From Flavobacterium jejuense (GTDB lineage Bacteria > Bacteroidota > Bacteroidia > Flavobacteriales > Flavobacteriaceae): a stretch of 64,000 bases of DNA. The position numbers and the translations under genes are program-made. Location of the stretch: the NCBI RefSeq assembly GCF_006491595.2, contig NZ_VEVQ02000005.1, positions 186,001 through 250,000 of the forward strand. Direction: 5' to 3'. Below, piece by piece: positions 45,801-57,700 of the stretch (position 1 is its first letter; every line of letters starts with the position of its first letter). The notes below the pieces were generated by a model. The model was not told the DNA's origin. It saw only the letters and a list, made by a program, of their open reading frames with translations, and ran no database searches.

Positions 45801-48800
45801 GATTCATTTTTCAATTCCTGAAAACTCAAAGTTTGATTTTTATCTTTTATTGCAATTTTATTAGGAAAATTAACAACTTGATTTTCAAATAATTCAATGA
45901 TTGTTTCTTGACTTCTTTGAACTGTTTTTGTTTGATTGATATTGGAAATCAATTGCTCTTCATCATCCAATAGAATATCTGAAATTTTGATTTCAGGATT
46001 ATTGATAACTGAGTTGATAATTTTTTTATAATACTTTATAAATCTTTCTACTGTTTCTCTTTTAAATAAACCAAATGAATATTCAAGTCTTAAAAATAAT
46101 TCATTACCATCGCTACTTTCTACTGCCGAAAACATTAAGTCAAACTTAGAAACATTAAGTGCCTTTTCTTCGAAGTTATCGAAGTTGATTAGTTCTAATC
46201 CAGGAATTTTTAGTTCCATATCTTCTGAACTTGTCTGATATTCAAACAACACATCAAATAAAGGGTTTCTGTTAGATACTCTTTTCACATTAAGATCATC
46301 AACCAATTCCTCAAAAGGATATTCCTGATTATCGAAACAAGCAATTGCATTCATTTTTACTTCTGAGACAAATTCACTAAATGTTAAGTCAGCCTTTGGA
46401 AAGTTTCTAATTGGTAAAACATTAACAAAATCGCCAATAACACTATCAAGATCAGAATGTTGCCTTCCTGCTACAGGTGAGCCAACTATAATATCATCTT
46501 GGTTACAAAGCTTACCAAGAAAAATATTAAAAATTGAAAGAAGCACCATGTAATTTGTTGCTTTTTCTGTTTCTGCAAGTTTTTTCAAACCAATAGTTTC
46601 TTGGAGTGTAAGTATTATATTGATTGCTTCTCCAGTATTATTGGATACTAAAGGCCTTGCAAAATCTGCTGGTAATTCTAAATATGAAAACCCTTCAGAA
46701 AATTCATCATTCCAAAAAGATTTTTGTGCACTTATTTTCTGCATACGTTCTTCACTCAACTGCCATTCAGCGTAGTCTTTATACTGTACTTTAAGTTCTG
46801 GTAATACTTCATTATTATAAAGCCTCATGAAATCATAAATAAGAATTCCTTGAGAGATAGCATCCGATATAATATGATGGTTGTCAACCATAAGCATGTG
46901 TTCCTCTGGGCCTAATTCTATAATTCCTACCCTCATTAATGGACATGAATCTAGTTTAAATGGTGCTATAAATTTTTTAATAATTCCAGATACATTATCT
47001 TCTTCAACATTATAAATCGAAATATTAAAAGATACATGATCTTCTATTTTCTGCATAGGAACTCCATTAACTTGAACAAAACAAGTACGTAAACTTTCGT
47101 GTCGTTCAAACAGCTGTCTAAATATATCCGAAATACGATCAATATCTATTTTCCCTTTTAGTTTTACAATTCGAGGTAAATTATAAGCCAAAGATGTTTT
47201 CGAAAATTCATGTATAAAATACGATCTTTTTTGAACAGAACTTAATGGATAATATTCTTTCTTCTCTGTTTTGGGAATAGACAAATATTTTATTTCTTCT
47301 GTACCTTGTTCTTTTTTATTCAGAATTAGTTTACTGATTTTTTCTAGCGTACTGTTATCAAAAAACTCCTTTATAGAGATTTCAATATTAAAAGCAGATA
47401 GAATTTTTCTTATAATAGTTAATGCTTTTAAAGAATCTCCTCCTATTTCAAAGAAGTCATCTTCCATATCTATTGTTTTTCCAAAGAAATCCTCCCATAA
47501 AGTTTTCATTGTGATTTCCACTGCATTAGACATATCTCCTCCAGATACAGATAATCTTTCATATAAAGCATTATGATCTGCTTTATCATCTACTGAAGAG
47601 TTTTGGTTATTATTCCTATTGATCCATTCATCAATTCTTATTTGTAAATCTTTTTTAGAAATTACAATTGGAGAAAATTCATTCATGAAAAGAGACTGCT
47701 CTACAACTTCAAATATTTCATCAATGTTTAAAATACTAGTATCTTCGGGAACTTCACTGAAATCTAATCCATCAAAATTAACACAAATCCAGTTTCGGGA
47801 ATCTTTCATGTTCCTTTTTGAACTTACGAAATAATCTATAAAACTATTAGATGAAGCGTAGCCTCCAAAACCAAGGCCTCCAAGAATAGAAGATAATGAA
47901 GATACTACAAAACAAAAATCTAGTTGTTTATCCTGAAAAGTAGTATCAAGGTTAACGATACCTTGAATTTTTGCATCAAAATGTTCTTGATAATCATTTC
48001 TGCTAAGCACATCAAACATATTAATAGAGTTTCCACTTATAATTCCTGCTGCATGGATAATTCCATTTATCGCTCCAAATTTTTCTTCCGCTTTTTGAAC
48101 AACATTTTTTAAGGAATTTTCATCAGAAATATTACAATTAAAATAGTAAGCTTCTCCAAGTTGTTCTAACTTAAGCATTCTATCAACCTTGATATTATTT
48201 TTTTCATTATTCCATTCTTCTCTTGAAGGCATTAATGAACGTCCAAGAAGAATGACTTTTGCTTTATAATTTTTTAAGATATATTGAGATAAATTGAATC
48301 CAAGATTACCTAATCCTCCTGTAATTAAATAAACTCCTCCTTCTTTAAAACCTGACTTATCTGGAGCTTGTTCAATCTTTAAACGATCAAAAAACTGCTC
48401 CCAGCGATTCGCATTTCTTATTGAAACCGTTCTTCCAGACTGTATATATTTAACCTCTTCATATAAACATTGTAAGTCTGGCATTTGACTTAATGAAATA
48501 TCAATATGCCCTGTTGTTAATCCAATACTTTCTTGTGAAATTACTTTAAGTAATCCTAACTGAGCTGATTTTTTTACTTCAAGAATTTCATTTCCTGTAA
48601 TATTATGAAAATCATTCGTAATAAGAATCAATTTTTTATTTTCTGAATTTGTAATCTTTTTAATTGATTTTGCAACACTTAAAAGATGAAAAAAATCTTT
48701 ATTGGCTTTCTCTTGGCTTTCATATTCATTTTTCGAGATATTCCATGCGTATATTACTTTATTTGTTTTTTTACCTTCTGTTGAGAGACTCTGAAAAAGT

Positions 48801-51730
48801 TTTGCATAATGATCTTCGTTCTCTGGATCAATTTGATATGTTTGAGAATCTCGTTTACTAAATTCATTCCCTTTAGTAACAATAGTAACATTCTCAGATT
48901 CTTGATTCAATTTTTGAAACAAAGATTCTCCCACTCCTAATTTATCAGAAAATAAAAGAATATGCTCATCATAGATAACCTCCTTTTTAAAAAGTGACGC
49001 TTTCTTCCATGAAGATGAATAATACCATGAAGATGAATCTCCAATCTTAAGCATAGAATTAGAATCATTCAAAATCATTTTAAAGGCATCTATGTTTGCA
49101 GGATATTCCACTTTATCAAATGAATAGGTAGGAAGAGAAACTTTTAATCTAACTTCATCAGCTTTATATAAATTTTTCCAATCTACATCTAAACCATTTT
49201 CCCACATGTGTCCTAATGCTGAAATTAAATTTTTTTGATCATTGATTTCTTCATTAGGATGACGTACTAAATTAATTACTGTATGTCCTTCACTTTTGAA
49301 TTTATTACTATTTACAAGTGATGTCAATACTTTACCAGGACCTACTTCTAAAATGATAGCCTTTTTATTTTTTAAAATCTCTTCTACATTATCTGAAAAT
49401 CTAACAGTCTCTCTTATATGATTTACCCAATATTTCGGTTGAGCTATTTCTAAATCAGTTGCTAAAACGCCTGATAGATTTGATAAGAATGGAATCTGTT
49501 GAGGATTTATCTGTATTTTATCGATAATAGCCTCAAAATCATCTAATATCTCATCCATCATGTACGAGTGATAAGCATGTGATGCTTGCAAAAATTTACT
49601 TACATATCCTTTTTGCTCTATAAAGACAATAAACCTTTCTATAGACTCATCTTTTCCTGAAACCACACATAATTCAGAACTATTAACAGCTGCTAAAGAA
49701 ATATCATCAAATTCCTTTAATAAAGGTAGTAGTTCTTTTTCACTAATAGAAACACTAAGCATTGTTCCTTTTGATACTTTCTGCATTAATTCTGCTCTCT
49801 TTACAATTAGCATTAATGCATCTTCTAAAGAAAATATACCACTTACACATGCAGCAACATACTTACCAGTACTGTGTCCTCCAACCATATCAGGTTTAAT
49901 ACCCCATTTTGTAAGAGTTTGTGCTAGTGCATACTCAACAATAAACAATAAAGGTTGAGAAAATTCAATTTCATTGATTTTTTCTGCCCATTCAGAACCT
50001 TCATCTGCTAGTAAAAGTGGTCTTAAATCTTTATTGAAATTATTCTTAATAATAGTCACACATTGATCTACGGTCTCTTTAAATATGGGTTCCGAAGTAT
50101 ATAGATCTTTACACATTCCTACATATTGAGATCCATAACCTGGGAACATGAAAGCAAGAACTGGTTTATTATTCTCTGAAATACTTTTATCTTTCACTTT
50201 AATAGAATCTAGCATCGTTAGTGCATCTTCATGATCACAACAAGCTAAAGTTGCCCTGTAGTTCATTGCTGTTCTACCTACTTGCAATGTATGTGCAATA
50301 TCTGCCAATTTAGCATCAGGGTTTGAATTAAAATAAGTTTTAAAATCAACTATACTTCTCTCTAATGAAGTCTTGGTTTTAGCTGAAAAAACTAAAAGTT
50401 GATGTTTACGACTTTGTGAAGAGACTTTTGGCTTTGGAGCTTCTTCTAAAATAATATGTGCATTAGTTCCTCCTATTCCAAAAGAGCTTACACCTGCTCT
50501 TAATGGGTATTTATCATTTTTCCATTCTTTTAACTCTGCATTAACATAAAATGGGCTTTCTGAAAAATTTATTTTTGGATTTGGTGTTTTGTAATGCAAA
50601 TTAGCAGGAATCAGTCGATTCTTTAAAGACAAAACAGTCTTAATAAATCCCGTCACTCCTGAAGCAATATCTAAATGTCCTACATTTGTTTTTACAGATC
50701 CTAAGGCACAATATTTCTCATTACTCTTTCCAAAAGAATTAATTAGAGCCTCAACTTCAATAGGGTCTCCAAGTTTAGTTGCTGTTCCATGAGCTTCAAC
50801 ATAACTGATACTTTCTGCTTTAATTTTAGACATACTCAATGCTTTCATTATGGCTTGAGATTGTCCATCAATACTAGGTGCTGTATAAGCAATTTTATTA
50901 GAACCATCATTATTAACTCCACTTCCTTTAATAATAGCGTATATGTGATCACCATCCGAAATAGCATCTGCTAACCTTTTTAGAACAACAACACCAACAC
51001 CTTCACTTCCAATAGTTCCAGTTGCTTCAGCATCAAAAGTACGACAGTGACCGTCTTTAGAGTCAATCATACCTTCTTCATGTATATACCCTTTCTTTGA
51101 ATAATTTTTAATTGTTATTCCGCCAGCAAGAGCTATCTTACATTCTCTTAATAACAAGCTCATACATGCTCTCTGGATGGCTACCAATGAAGTGGAACAA
51201 GCTGTATTTATATAAACTGAGGGTCCTTGCAAGTTTAATAAATAAGAAACTCTTGAACATAGAAATGTAGCATCACGTAATTGAAAAGCATTAAAATTAT
51301 TTACCTCATTGTCCATGTTAGTTAACAAAGAATAGGTAAGCCAATTTACATTAGATGCAGCTCCTGCAAAAAGACCTATTTTTTGATTGTTAGTAGTAAC
51401 ATCACAACCTGCATCTTCAAGTGCTTTCCAACAGTTTTCATGAAATAACCTCAATTGAGGATCCATTAATTTCGCTTCTGAAGGAGTGTAGCCAAAAAAT
51501 GCCGCATCAAAATATTCTTTATTCTTTAAATATGCATTTGCTTTAACATAAGAAGGGTTCTTTACGATACTTTTCTCTTCTCCTTCGTTTAACACCTCTT
51601 CTTCACTAAAAAAACTAATCGATTCAACTCCGTTTTTTAAATTTTCCCAAAATTGATTTACATCATCTGCTCCAGGGAATTGCCCTGACATACCAATGAT
51701 GGCAATTTCAACACCGTTATAATTATCCAT
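42836..51730 (-). CDS. Hybrid PKS-NRPS: KS-AT-KR-ACP-C-A(Asn)-PCP-C
   Basis: A 2964-residue hybrid. The KS (1-430) has NTACSTS (Cys178), EAHGTATKLGDP and KTNVGHLD. The AT has GHSTGKY (Ser near 619; the family Glu is Lys) and HAYHS near 718, which suggests malonyl-CoA. The KR has TGGLGNLG (near 1136) and Ser/Tyr in FVVSSLSS and GGYASSNSF. The ACP has FFEIGGDSLKA (Ser near 1431). The C domain carries HHIISDA (near 1617). The A domain has FDLTITS (near 2136) and code D L T K I G E V G, the textbook asparagine code. PCP has FFELGGNSIRV. The final C domain has HHIVCDG (near 2658). It therefore adds a beta-hydroxy ketide (no DH or ER) and Asn, and ends with a C domain whose A partner is in the next synthetase. 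Confidence 0.95.
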   Translation of the reverse strand: MDNYNGVEIAIIGMSGQFPGADDVNQFWENLKNGVESISFFSEEEVLNEGEEKSIVKNPSYVKANAYLKNKEYFDAAFFGYTPSEAKLMDPQLRLFHENCWKALEDAGCDVTTNNQKIGLFAGAASNVNWLTYSLLTNMDNEVNNFNAFQLRDATFLCSRVSYLLNLQGPSVYINTACSTSLVAIQRACMSLLLRECKIALAGGITIKNYSKKGYIHEEGMIDSKDGHCRTFDAEATGTIGSEGVGVVVLKRLADAISDGDHIYAIIKGSGVNNDGSNKIAYTAPSIDGQSQAIMKALSMSKIKAESISYVEAHGTATKLGDPIEVEALINSFGKSNEKYCALGSVKTNVGHLDIASGVTGFIKTVLSLKNRLIPANLHYKTPNPKINFSESPFYVNAELKEWKNDKYPLRAGVSSFGIGGTNAHIILEEAPKPKVSSQSRKHQLLVFSAKTKTSLERSIVDFKTYFNSNPDAKLADIAHTLQVGRTAMNYRATLACCDHEDALTMLDSIKVKDKSISENNKPVLAFMFPGYGSQYVGMCKDLYTSEPIFKETVDQCVTIIKNNFNKDLRPLLLADEGSEWAEKINEIEFSQPLLFIVEYALAQTLTKWGIKPDMVGGHSTGKYVAACVSGIFSLEDALMLIVKRAELMQKVSKGTMLSVSISEKELLPLLKEFDDISLAAVNSSELCVVSGKDESIERFIVFIEQKGYVSKFLQASHAYHSYMMDEILDDFEAIIDKIQINPQQIPFLSNLSGVLATDLEIAQPKYWVNHIRETVRFSDNVEEILKNKKAIILEVGPGKVLTSLVNSNKFKSEGHTVINLVRHPNEEINDQKNLISALGHMWENGLDVDWKNLYKADEVRLKVSLPTYSFDKVEYPANIDAFKMILNDSNSMLKIGDSSSWYYSSSWKKASLFKKEVIYDEHILLFSDKLGVGESLFQKLNQESENVTIVTKGNEFSKRDSQTYQIDPENEDHYAKLFQSLSTEGKKTNKVIYAWNISKNEYESQEKANKDFFHLLSVAKSIKKITNSENKKLILITNDFHNITGNEILEVKKSAQLGLLKVISQESIGLTTGHIDISLSQMPDLQCLYEEVKYIQSGRTVSIRNANRWEQFFDRLKIEQAPDKSGFKEGGVYLITGGLGNLGFNLSQYILKNYKAKVILLGRSLMPSREEWNNEKNNIKVDRMLKLEQLGEAYYFNCNISDENSLKNVVQKAEEKFGAINGIIHAAGIISGNSINMFDVLSRNDYQEHFDAKIQGIVNLDTTFQDKQLDFCFVVSSLSSILGGLGFGGYASSNSFIDYFVSSKRNMKDSRNWICVNFDGLDFSEVPEDTSILNIDEIFEVVEQSLFMNEFSPIVISKKDLQIRIDEWINRNNNQNSSVDDKADHNALYERLSVSGGDMSNAVEITMKTLWEDFFGKTIDMEDDFFEIGGDSLKALTIIRKILSAFNIEISIKEFFDNSTLEKISKLILNKKEQGTEEIKYLSIPKTEKKEYYPLSSVQKRSYFIHEFSKTSLAYNLPRIVKLKGKIDIDRISDIFRQLFERHESLRTCFVQVNGVPMQKIEDHVSFNISIYNVEEDNVSGIIKKFIAPFKLDSCPLMRVGIIELGPEEHMLMVDNHHIISDAISQGILIYDFMRLYNNEVLPELKVQYKDYAEWQLSEERMQKISAQKSFWNDEFSEGFSYLELPADFARPLVSNNTGEAINIILTLQETIGLKKLAETEKATNYMVLLSIFNIFLGKLCNQDDIIVGSPVAGRQHSDLDSVIGDFVNVLPIRNFPKADLTFSEFVSEVKMNAIACFDNQEYPFEELVDDLNVKRVSNRNPLFDVLFEYQTSSEDMELKIPGLELINFDNFEEKALNVSKFDLMFSAVESSDGNELFLRLEYSFGLFKRETVERFIKYYKKIINSVINNPEIKISDILLDDEEQLISNINQTKTVQRSQETIIELFENQVVNFPNKIAIKDKNQTLSFQELKNESDRIAAYLKEIKGINAGDLIGIMLDRDINLIPIILGVLKVGAAFIPIDVKSPIDRVNVIAEDSGLKLLVTMDKYVNSSLSINILKLDEELNDIKNHQKIPYQSGSIDPKTLAYIIFTSGSTGNPKGVMIEHQSLVNYIMFASAQYVNGMKSTFPLFTSISFDLTITSIFTPLITGNTVIMFPDDGNESLVEKVFENKDIDVIKLTPSHLKIIKEIDFEYSNNSKRIIVGGEDFETKLALDILNKFEENIEIYNEYGPTEATVGCMIYKFNKEDDFHSVPIGIPIDNTQIYLLDKSLKPVPVGVKGELYVSGNGIARGYLGNEELTNEKFIKNPFIKSEKMYKTGDLAVRMADGNIIFKGRIDDQIKISGYRIELGEIESKMYSYSDIKEAIVIVKESGLDKFLVAYFVSDIFIDTGVFRDYLLTVLPDYMVPVNYIALDKMPLTKNGKLDKKSLPDIEVELGYKAPSNKLEKELVEIYANVLKIDKEIVSVNKSFFELGGNSIRVILLISNIRKISDVKLSLKDVFDNPSIEKLSQVIENASKEKELTIARVEKMEHYPASSAQERMYYQQSLDVNNMGWNIFTSLEINKEINIDKLTQAFQKLIDRHECLRTSFNLLENGVVQKINEKVTFKLDVINENDYEDLPEAFNHFVRPFNLSDESLFRAALFVRKNKCNILFIDVHHIVCDGISLDILIKDFKALYEGQDLKPLKLRYVDFTVWQMSLNSKMQNQKNYWEKRLSGQLPRLELPTLQDRKNISTYTVSTSVLEINGELFENIKKFTTDAKVSNFMFLLSVYYLLLSKTSENNDVIIGTDAIGRTHPELNGLVGTFVNILPLRVKVNPDITYLDFLSEVKDCVLTAFDNQDFQFDQMVSLINKEDRKERNPIVDVHFAVSDTVDGEEELKSLSFTPILINKDVRTSTYEFKIEVNESNNQMNIIFIYSNELYNEEIIDVLKNYYKNILITVLNNVSANIKNIELEFQEADINF

Positions 51731-51742
51731 ACGTATAAATTA

Positions 51743-54700
51743 TTATTCTTTTTCTAAAATTGTAAACATGTTTTCCATTTCCGAAACTTCATTTTCAGCA
51801 GCTTCTTTATAAATTTCTTTATCAATTTCTGGATTATTTTTATAATTAATCAAAGAAGAAATTGATGGGTAACGGAACATTTCCGGTATAGAAACTTCCC
51901 ATTCCAGTCTTTCACTCATTAATGCGTTTAGTTTTAAGATTTTAAGTGAGTTACCTCCCAATTCGAAAAAACTTTTATCCACACTAATGTACTCTTTACT
52001 AACATCCAAAACTTCTGACCATATATCTACTAAAGTTTTTTCCATATCATTAGATGGAGCAACATAAGTCTCTTGAGATAGATATTCTGGATTTGGTAAT
52101 TCTTTTCGATCTATTTTTCCATTTGGAGTTAATGGTAATTTGTCTAATTGAATTAGATACGATGGTTGCATGTAGCTTGGTAAATTCTCAAAAAGTAAAC
52201 CTCTTATCTGTTCAGAACTTAATGTTTTATCTGATACATAATAAGCTGCCAAATACTTTTCATCATTTTCTCCAATACACACAACCACAGATTGTAGAAT
52301 ATCTTTATGTGAATTAAGTTGATATTCTATTTCACCTAATTCAATACGATGTCCTCTAATTTTGACTTGATTATCCTCACGTCCAATGAGTTCAATTGTT
52401 CCATTTGCATTGAACCTTGCAATATCTCCTGTGTTGTAAATTTTTGTTTTGGTATTAAATGGATTAATCACAAACCTTTCATCTGTTAGTTTTTCTTGTT
52501 TCCAATACCCTTTAGATAGTCCGTCACCACCAATGAATAAATTTCCTGATACACCAATTGGAACCATTTTCATGGCTTTATTTAAAATATAGATTTGTGT
52601 ATTCAAAATTGGTTTTCCAACACTCACTTTTTTGTCATCCAAATCTAATTTATGCATACTCGACCATACAGTTGTTTCTGTTGGACCATACATATTGTAG
52701 ATATCTGCAGTTATATCTTTACCTAATTCCTTAACCAATGAATATGGAACAGACTCACCACCAAGCAATAAAGTGCGTAAGGACTTTAATAATTTTTTTG
52801 AACTTACTCCTTCTTGTGACATCTTTATAAATGAAGGAGTTGATTGTAACATTGTTATTGGTTTATGATTCTTACGAATTTTTGTATTAAAAAGTTCTTT
52901 CAGTTCCTTGATATGTTTAAGACTTTCTAATACTTTGCTTTTCTCAACACCAAAGTCAACAAGACATGCTATTTCATCAACACCAATTTCTTTTAATTTT
53001 AATACCATCTCACTACATTTACTTTTATTTCCAATAAGTGAACTAGTTTGGTAATATCTTTTAAAGGCATTTTTTAACACTAATTTCATTCCTTCACCAT
53101 CAATAGCTTCTGCATCTAGTCCAGCTTCATCCATTAATAATTTATTGATTCCGATAGAAGTTTTTAAATAATCAGTAAATGGTTGTTCAACTATTTTCTC
53201 AACCTCGTCTATATCTTCTCCAATAAAAGAATGTAGCATTACGGCAATTTTACCTGAATCTTTTCCAAATCCATTTTTTTCTCTTGCCTCCTTATATATC
53301 TTTATTTTTTCTCCAAGTTGTTCTATACTCTGTCCCAAAAGATGAGTCAACAAATTTGCTCCACTAGCTCCTGCACTTCTAAAAGTCTCTTCGTTACCAC
53401 TTGAAGTAATCCAAACTGGCATTTCCTTTTGGATTGGAGTTGGATATACACTTAAATCTATTTCTTGTCCTAATCCATTCTCTCTTTTAATAGTTTCTCC
53501 TCTCCATAATTTTTTCATTACTTCGATTTGATCGTGCAAGATTTTATTACGATTTTTATAAGAATCTTTTGCTAAGGCAAAATCATTTGGATTCCATCCT
53601 GCTGCAAACGAAAGTCCCACTCGTCCATTTGATAAATTATCAACTACAGACCATTCTTCTACAATCCTTATTGGATCATGTAATGGAGCCACAATACTTC
53701 CACTTCTCAGTTCAATTTGCTCTGTAACCATAGAGAGTGCTGAACTAATAACTGAAGGATTAGGATACAAGCCTCCAAACTCATGGAAATGTCTCTCTGG
53801 TGTCCACACTGCATTGAATCCTGCTTGATCTGCATATTTTACGGATTCCATTAACAAACTGTATTTATCTTTCTCTTTATTGTTGTAACTGGAGAAAAAG
53901 AAAAGACTAAAATCTACCGACAAATCTTCCTCTGCCATATAGCGATCTAAACCAGTTAATGATATAGAAGAAGGATGCAATACAATTTCAATACCATTAC
54001 ATAATGTCCAAAATAACTCTAAAACTGAGATATCAAAAGAAGTACTTGTTACAGCCAACATACAATCATCAGGGTTAACTGTTAAGTTTTGGCTTATTCC
54101 AAACATGAAATTCACCACATTTTGATGGACTATTCTTACTCCTTTTGGTTTTCCAGTTGATCCTGAAGTGTAAATTAAATAACATGAATCTTGAGAATTT
54201 GCAATAGGTATAAGGTTTGAGTCATTTTGTTCATCAATTTGGTCCAAATATATTACTACTCTTTTTTCATCAGTACTATATTCGTTTTCGGTGTCCAATA
54301 CTATTAATTCTGCTCCACTATCATCTAAAATATAATCTATTCTTTCCTTAGGATACATTGGATCAATCGGTAAATAAGCACCTCCTGCTTTCAATATTCC
54401 AAGTAAAGCTATAAGAGTTCGTTCAGAACGGTCAGCAATAACAGCAATAACATCGTTAGCCTTAATTTTATATTTTCCATTCAGATGATGAGCAACCTGA
54501 TTTGCTTTTTGATTAAGTTCAGAATAGGTCAAATTCATTCCTTCATAAACAACAGCTACTTTATTAGGTGTTTTTTGGACTTGTAACTCAAACAAGGAAA
54601 CAATTGTCTCTTCTTTAGGGTAATCAGATTGAGTGTCATTAAAATCAACTAAAAGCTTATTTTTTTCTTCTTCCGATATTAATTCAATATCACCTAATCT

Positions 54701-57700
54701 TATATTAGAATCCTTAATTACTGCAATTATTATTTCTTTAAAATAAGAAATAAACCTTTCTATAGTTTCTTCCTTAAATAAACTTGTTGAATATTCAAAT
54801 TGTAAATGCATGTTATCATTACCTTCGAATATTTGTAAACTTAAATCTAATCTTGATACTTTTGATTCAATTGGATATGGAGTAACATTTAATCCAGCGA
54901 TATCTAATTCCACGCTTTCAAAATTCTGATAAGCAAACATTACATCAAATAATGCGTTGTGGCTAGTATCTCTTTTTAATTCAAGATCGTCTATCAATTG
55001 TTCATATGGATAATCCTGATTATTAAATGCTTCTATTGTTTTTGTTTTTACTGAATTTAAAAACTCTTTAAAGCTTAAAAGTTCCTTAGGAAAATTTCTA
55101 ATCGGTAGGATATTTACAAATACACCTATCATTTTTTCTAAATCAGCATGTTGCCTTCCTGAAACTGGACTACCAACTATTATATCTTCATCGCTTCCTA
55201 ATTTTCCTAGTAAAACATTGAACACCGATAACATTAACATATATAATGTAACACCTTCTTTTTGAGCTAGTAATTTAAGACCATTCGTTAAAACTGAATT
55301 TAAATCAAAATTAATCGAAGCACCTCGTTGATTGTTAACCAGTGGTCTTACAAAATCAGTTGGTAAGTTTAAAGTTGTAACTTCATTTTTGAATTCTGAT
55401 AGCCAAAAATCTTTTTGTTTGTTAAGAGCTTTTTGTTGCTCATCTTCTTGTAGCCATTCTACATAATCTGTATATTGTAATGGTAGTTCTGGCAAATTCT
55501 CTTCTGCATAAAGCGACATAAAATCTTTTATTAAGATACTTTCAGACACTCCATCGGTGATAATGTGATGTTGATCCACCATAAGAATATGTTCTTCGGC
55601 TTCAATTTCAATAAGTCCAATTCGAATTAGCGGAGCATTATTTAAATCAAAAGGTCTTATAAATTCTTTTATTATTATATCTGCTCTAGACGGAGTTGAT
55701 TTAAAATATTCTAAATCTAACTCTATCCAATCTTCTATCTTTTGAACAGGATTGTTATCTACCAATTGAAATGATGTACGTAATGCTTCATGTCTCATAA
55801 TCAACTTAGTAAATGCAGTTTGCATTTGATCTAAATTCACCTTTCCCTTTATTTTAACAATTTTTGGTAAATTGTAAGTTAAAAAGGATGGATTAAATTC
55901 ATGCAAAATATATAGCCTTTTTTGAGCTGATGATAATGGATAAAATTCTTTATGCTCAGACTTTTTAATTGGATTAAATTGATCAACTGATTGTAAATTC
56001 TCTATATGAGCAGCAAGACTTCTTATATCTAAATTATCAAAAGCATCATTCATAGAAACTTTTGCGTTTAGTTCTTTAGACACTTTATTTAGCATCAGTA
56101 TTATTTTTATGGAATGACCTCCCATTTCCATAAAATTTTTGGTAATACTTATCTCATCTTGATCTACTTTTAATATTTCAGACCAAATTTTAAGTAATTT
56201 TTTTTCAGTTACTGTTGAAGCTGCAACATAATTCTCGCTTTCTTTAATTTCTGGATCTGGTAAAGCTTTTTTATCCGTTTTACCATTTGAAGTTAAAGGC
56301 ATTTTCTCCAAACGAATAAAAAAAGATGGTAACATATAATCTGGCAAACTTTTAGCAATGAAAGACTTTAGATTTGATGAATCAATTTCTTCATTTGCTG
56401 TATAATAAGCAACAATCGACTTATCTCCTTCCTTTTCCTTTACAACAACTACGGTTTGATTAATTAATTCATGTTTTGATAATTGGTTCTCTATTTCTCC
56501 CAATTCTATACGGAATGCATTTATCTTTACCTGATCATCTTTTCTCCCAGAAAACATAAGAGTACCATCATTAAGTCTTTTTGCAAAGTCTCCAGTTTTG
56601 TACATTTTAGTACCTTCAATAAATGGATTATCAATAAAACTCTGATTAGTTAATTTCTCATTATGCAAGTAACCTTGTCCAACACCATCACCAGATATAT
56701 ATAACTCTCCTAATATTCCTTTAGGTACAGGCTTTAAAAAACTATCTAATAAATAGATTTGAGTGTTATTGATTGGAACACCAATTGGCACAGAAGAAGT
56801 TGAACTTTCAGCATCAAATTTATGAATCATACATCCAACAGTTGTTTCAGTTGGACCATATTCATTATAAATTTCTACTTCTCCTTTAAATAATTCGTGA
56901 ATTGATTTTGCAAGAGAAACAGTCAAGTCTTCTCCACCAACAATAAATCTTTTTACAGAAGCTCCTTCAATAATTAAATCCTTAATTACTTCACTATCTT
57001 TAATTATTTTCAAATGAGATGGAGTTAGTTTTATGGTATCACATAAATTTTCAGCAATAACTTTCTCTATTAATACATTTTTTTTATCATCTTCATACAA
57101 CACAATCTTATTACCTGAAAGTAATGGTGCGAAAATAGATGTAATTGTTAAATCAAATGAGATAGAAGAATATAGAGGCATTGTAGCTTCTTCATCCTTA
57201 AAATAATAATTTTTAGCCCAAAAAATATAATTTAATAAAGTTTTATGTTGAATCATCACTCCTTTAGGTTTTCCTGTTGAACCTGAGGTATATATGATGT
57301 AAGCCAAATTGCTACTTTCAATTTTCTCTATTTTTTTAATTTCCTGACTATCTATGGCTACCTCCTCAATGTTAAGATCTAAAAAAGAAATTTGTACTTC
57401 CTCAAAATTATCCAAATCCCCACGCGTAATCAGCAACTTAATCTTAGAGTCTTTTATTATTTCTTTTTTTCTATCAGTAGGATAAAGTGGGTCAATTGGT
57501 ACATATGCAGCACCTATTTTCATAATGCCTAATAAGGCTGGTATAAGATACTCTTCCCTGTCCAACATTAATCCAACTAAATCACCCGATTTGATATCGT
57601 ATTTTTCAATCAGATAGTTCGCAAATCTATCTGATTTTTCTTTTAGCTTTTTGTAGCTTACCTTCATTGCTCCTAATTGGAAAGCAACATTAAAAGGCGT

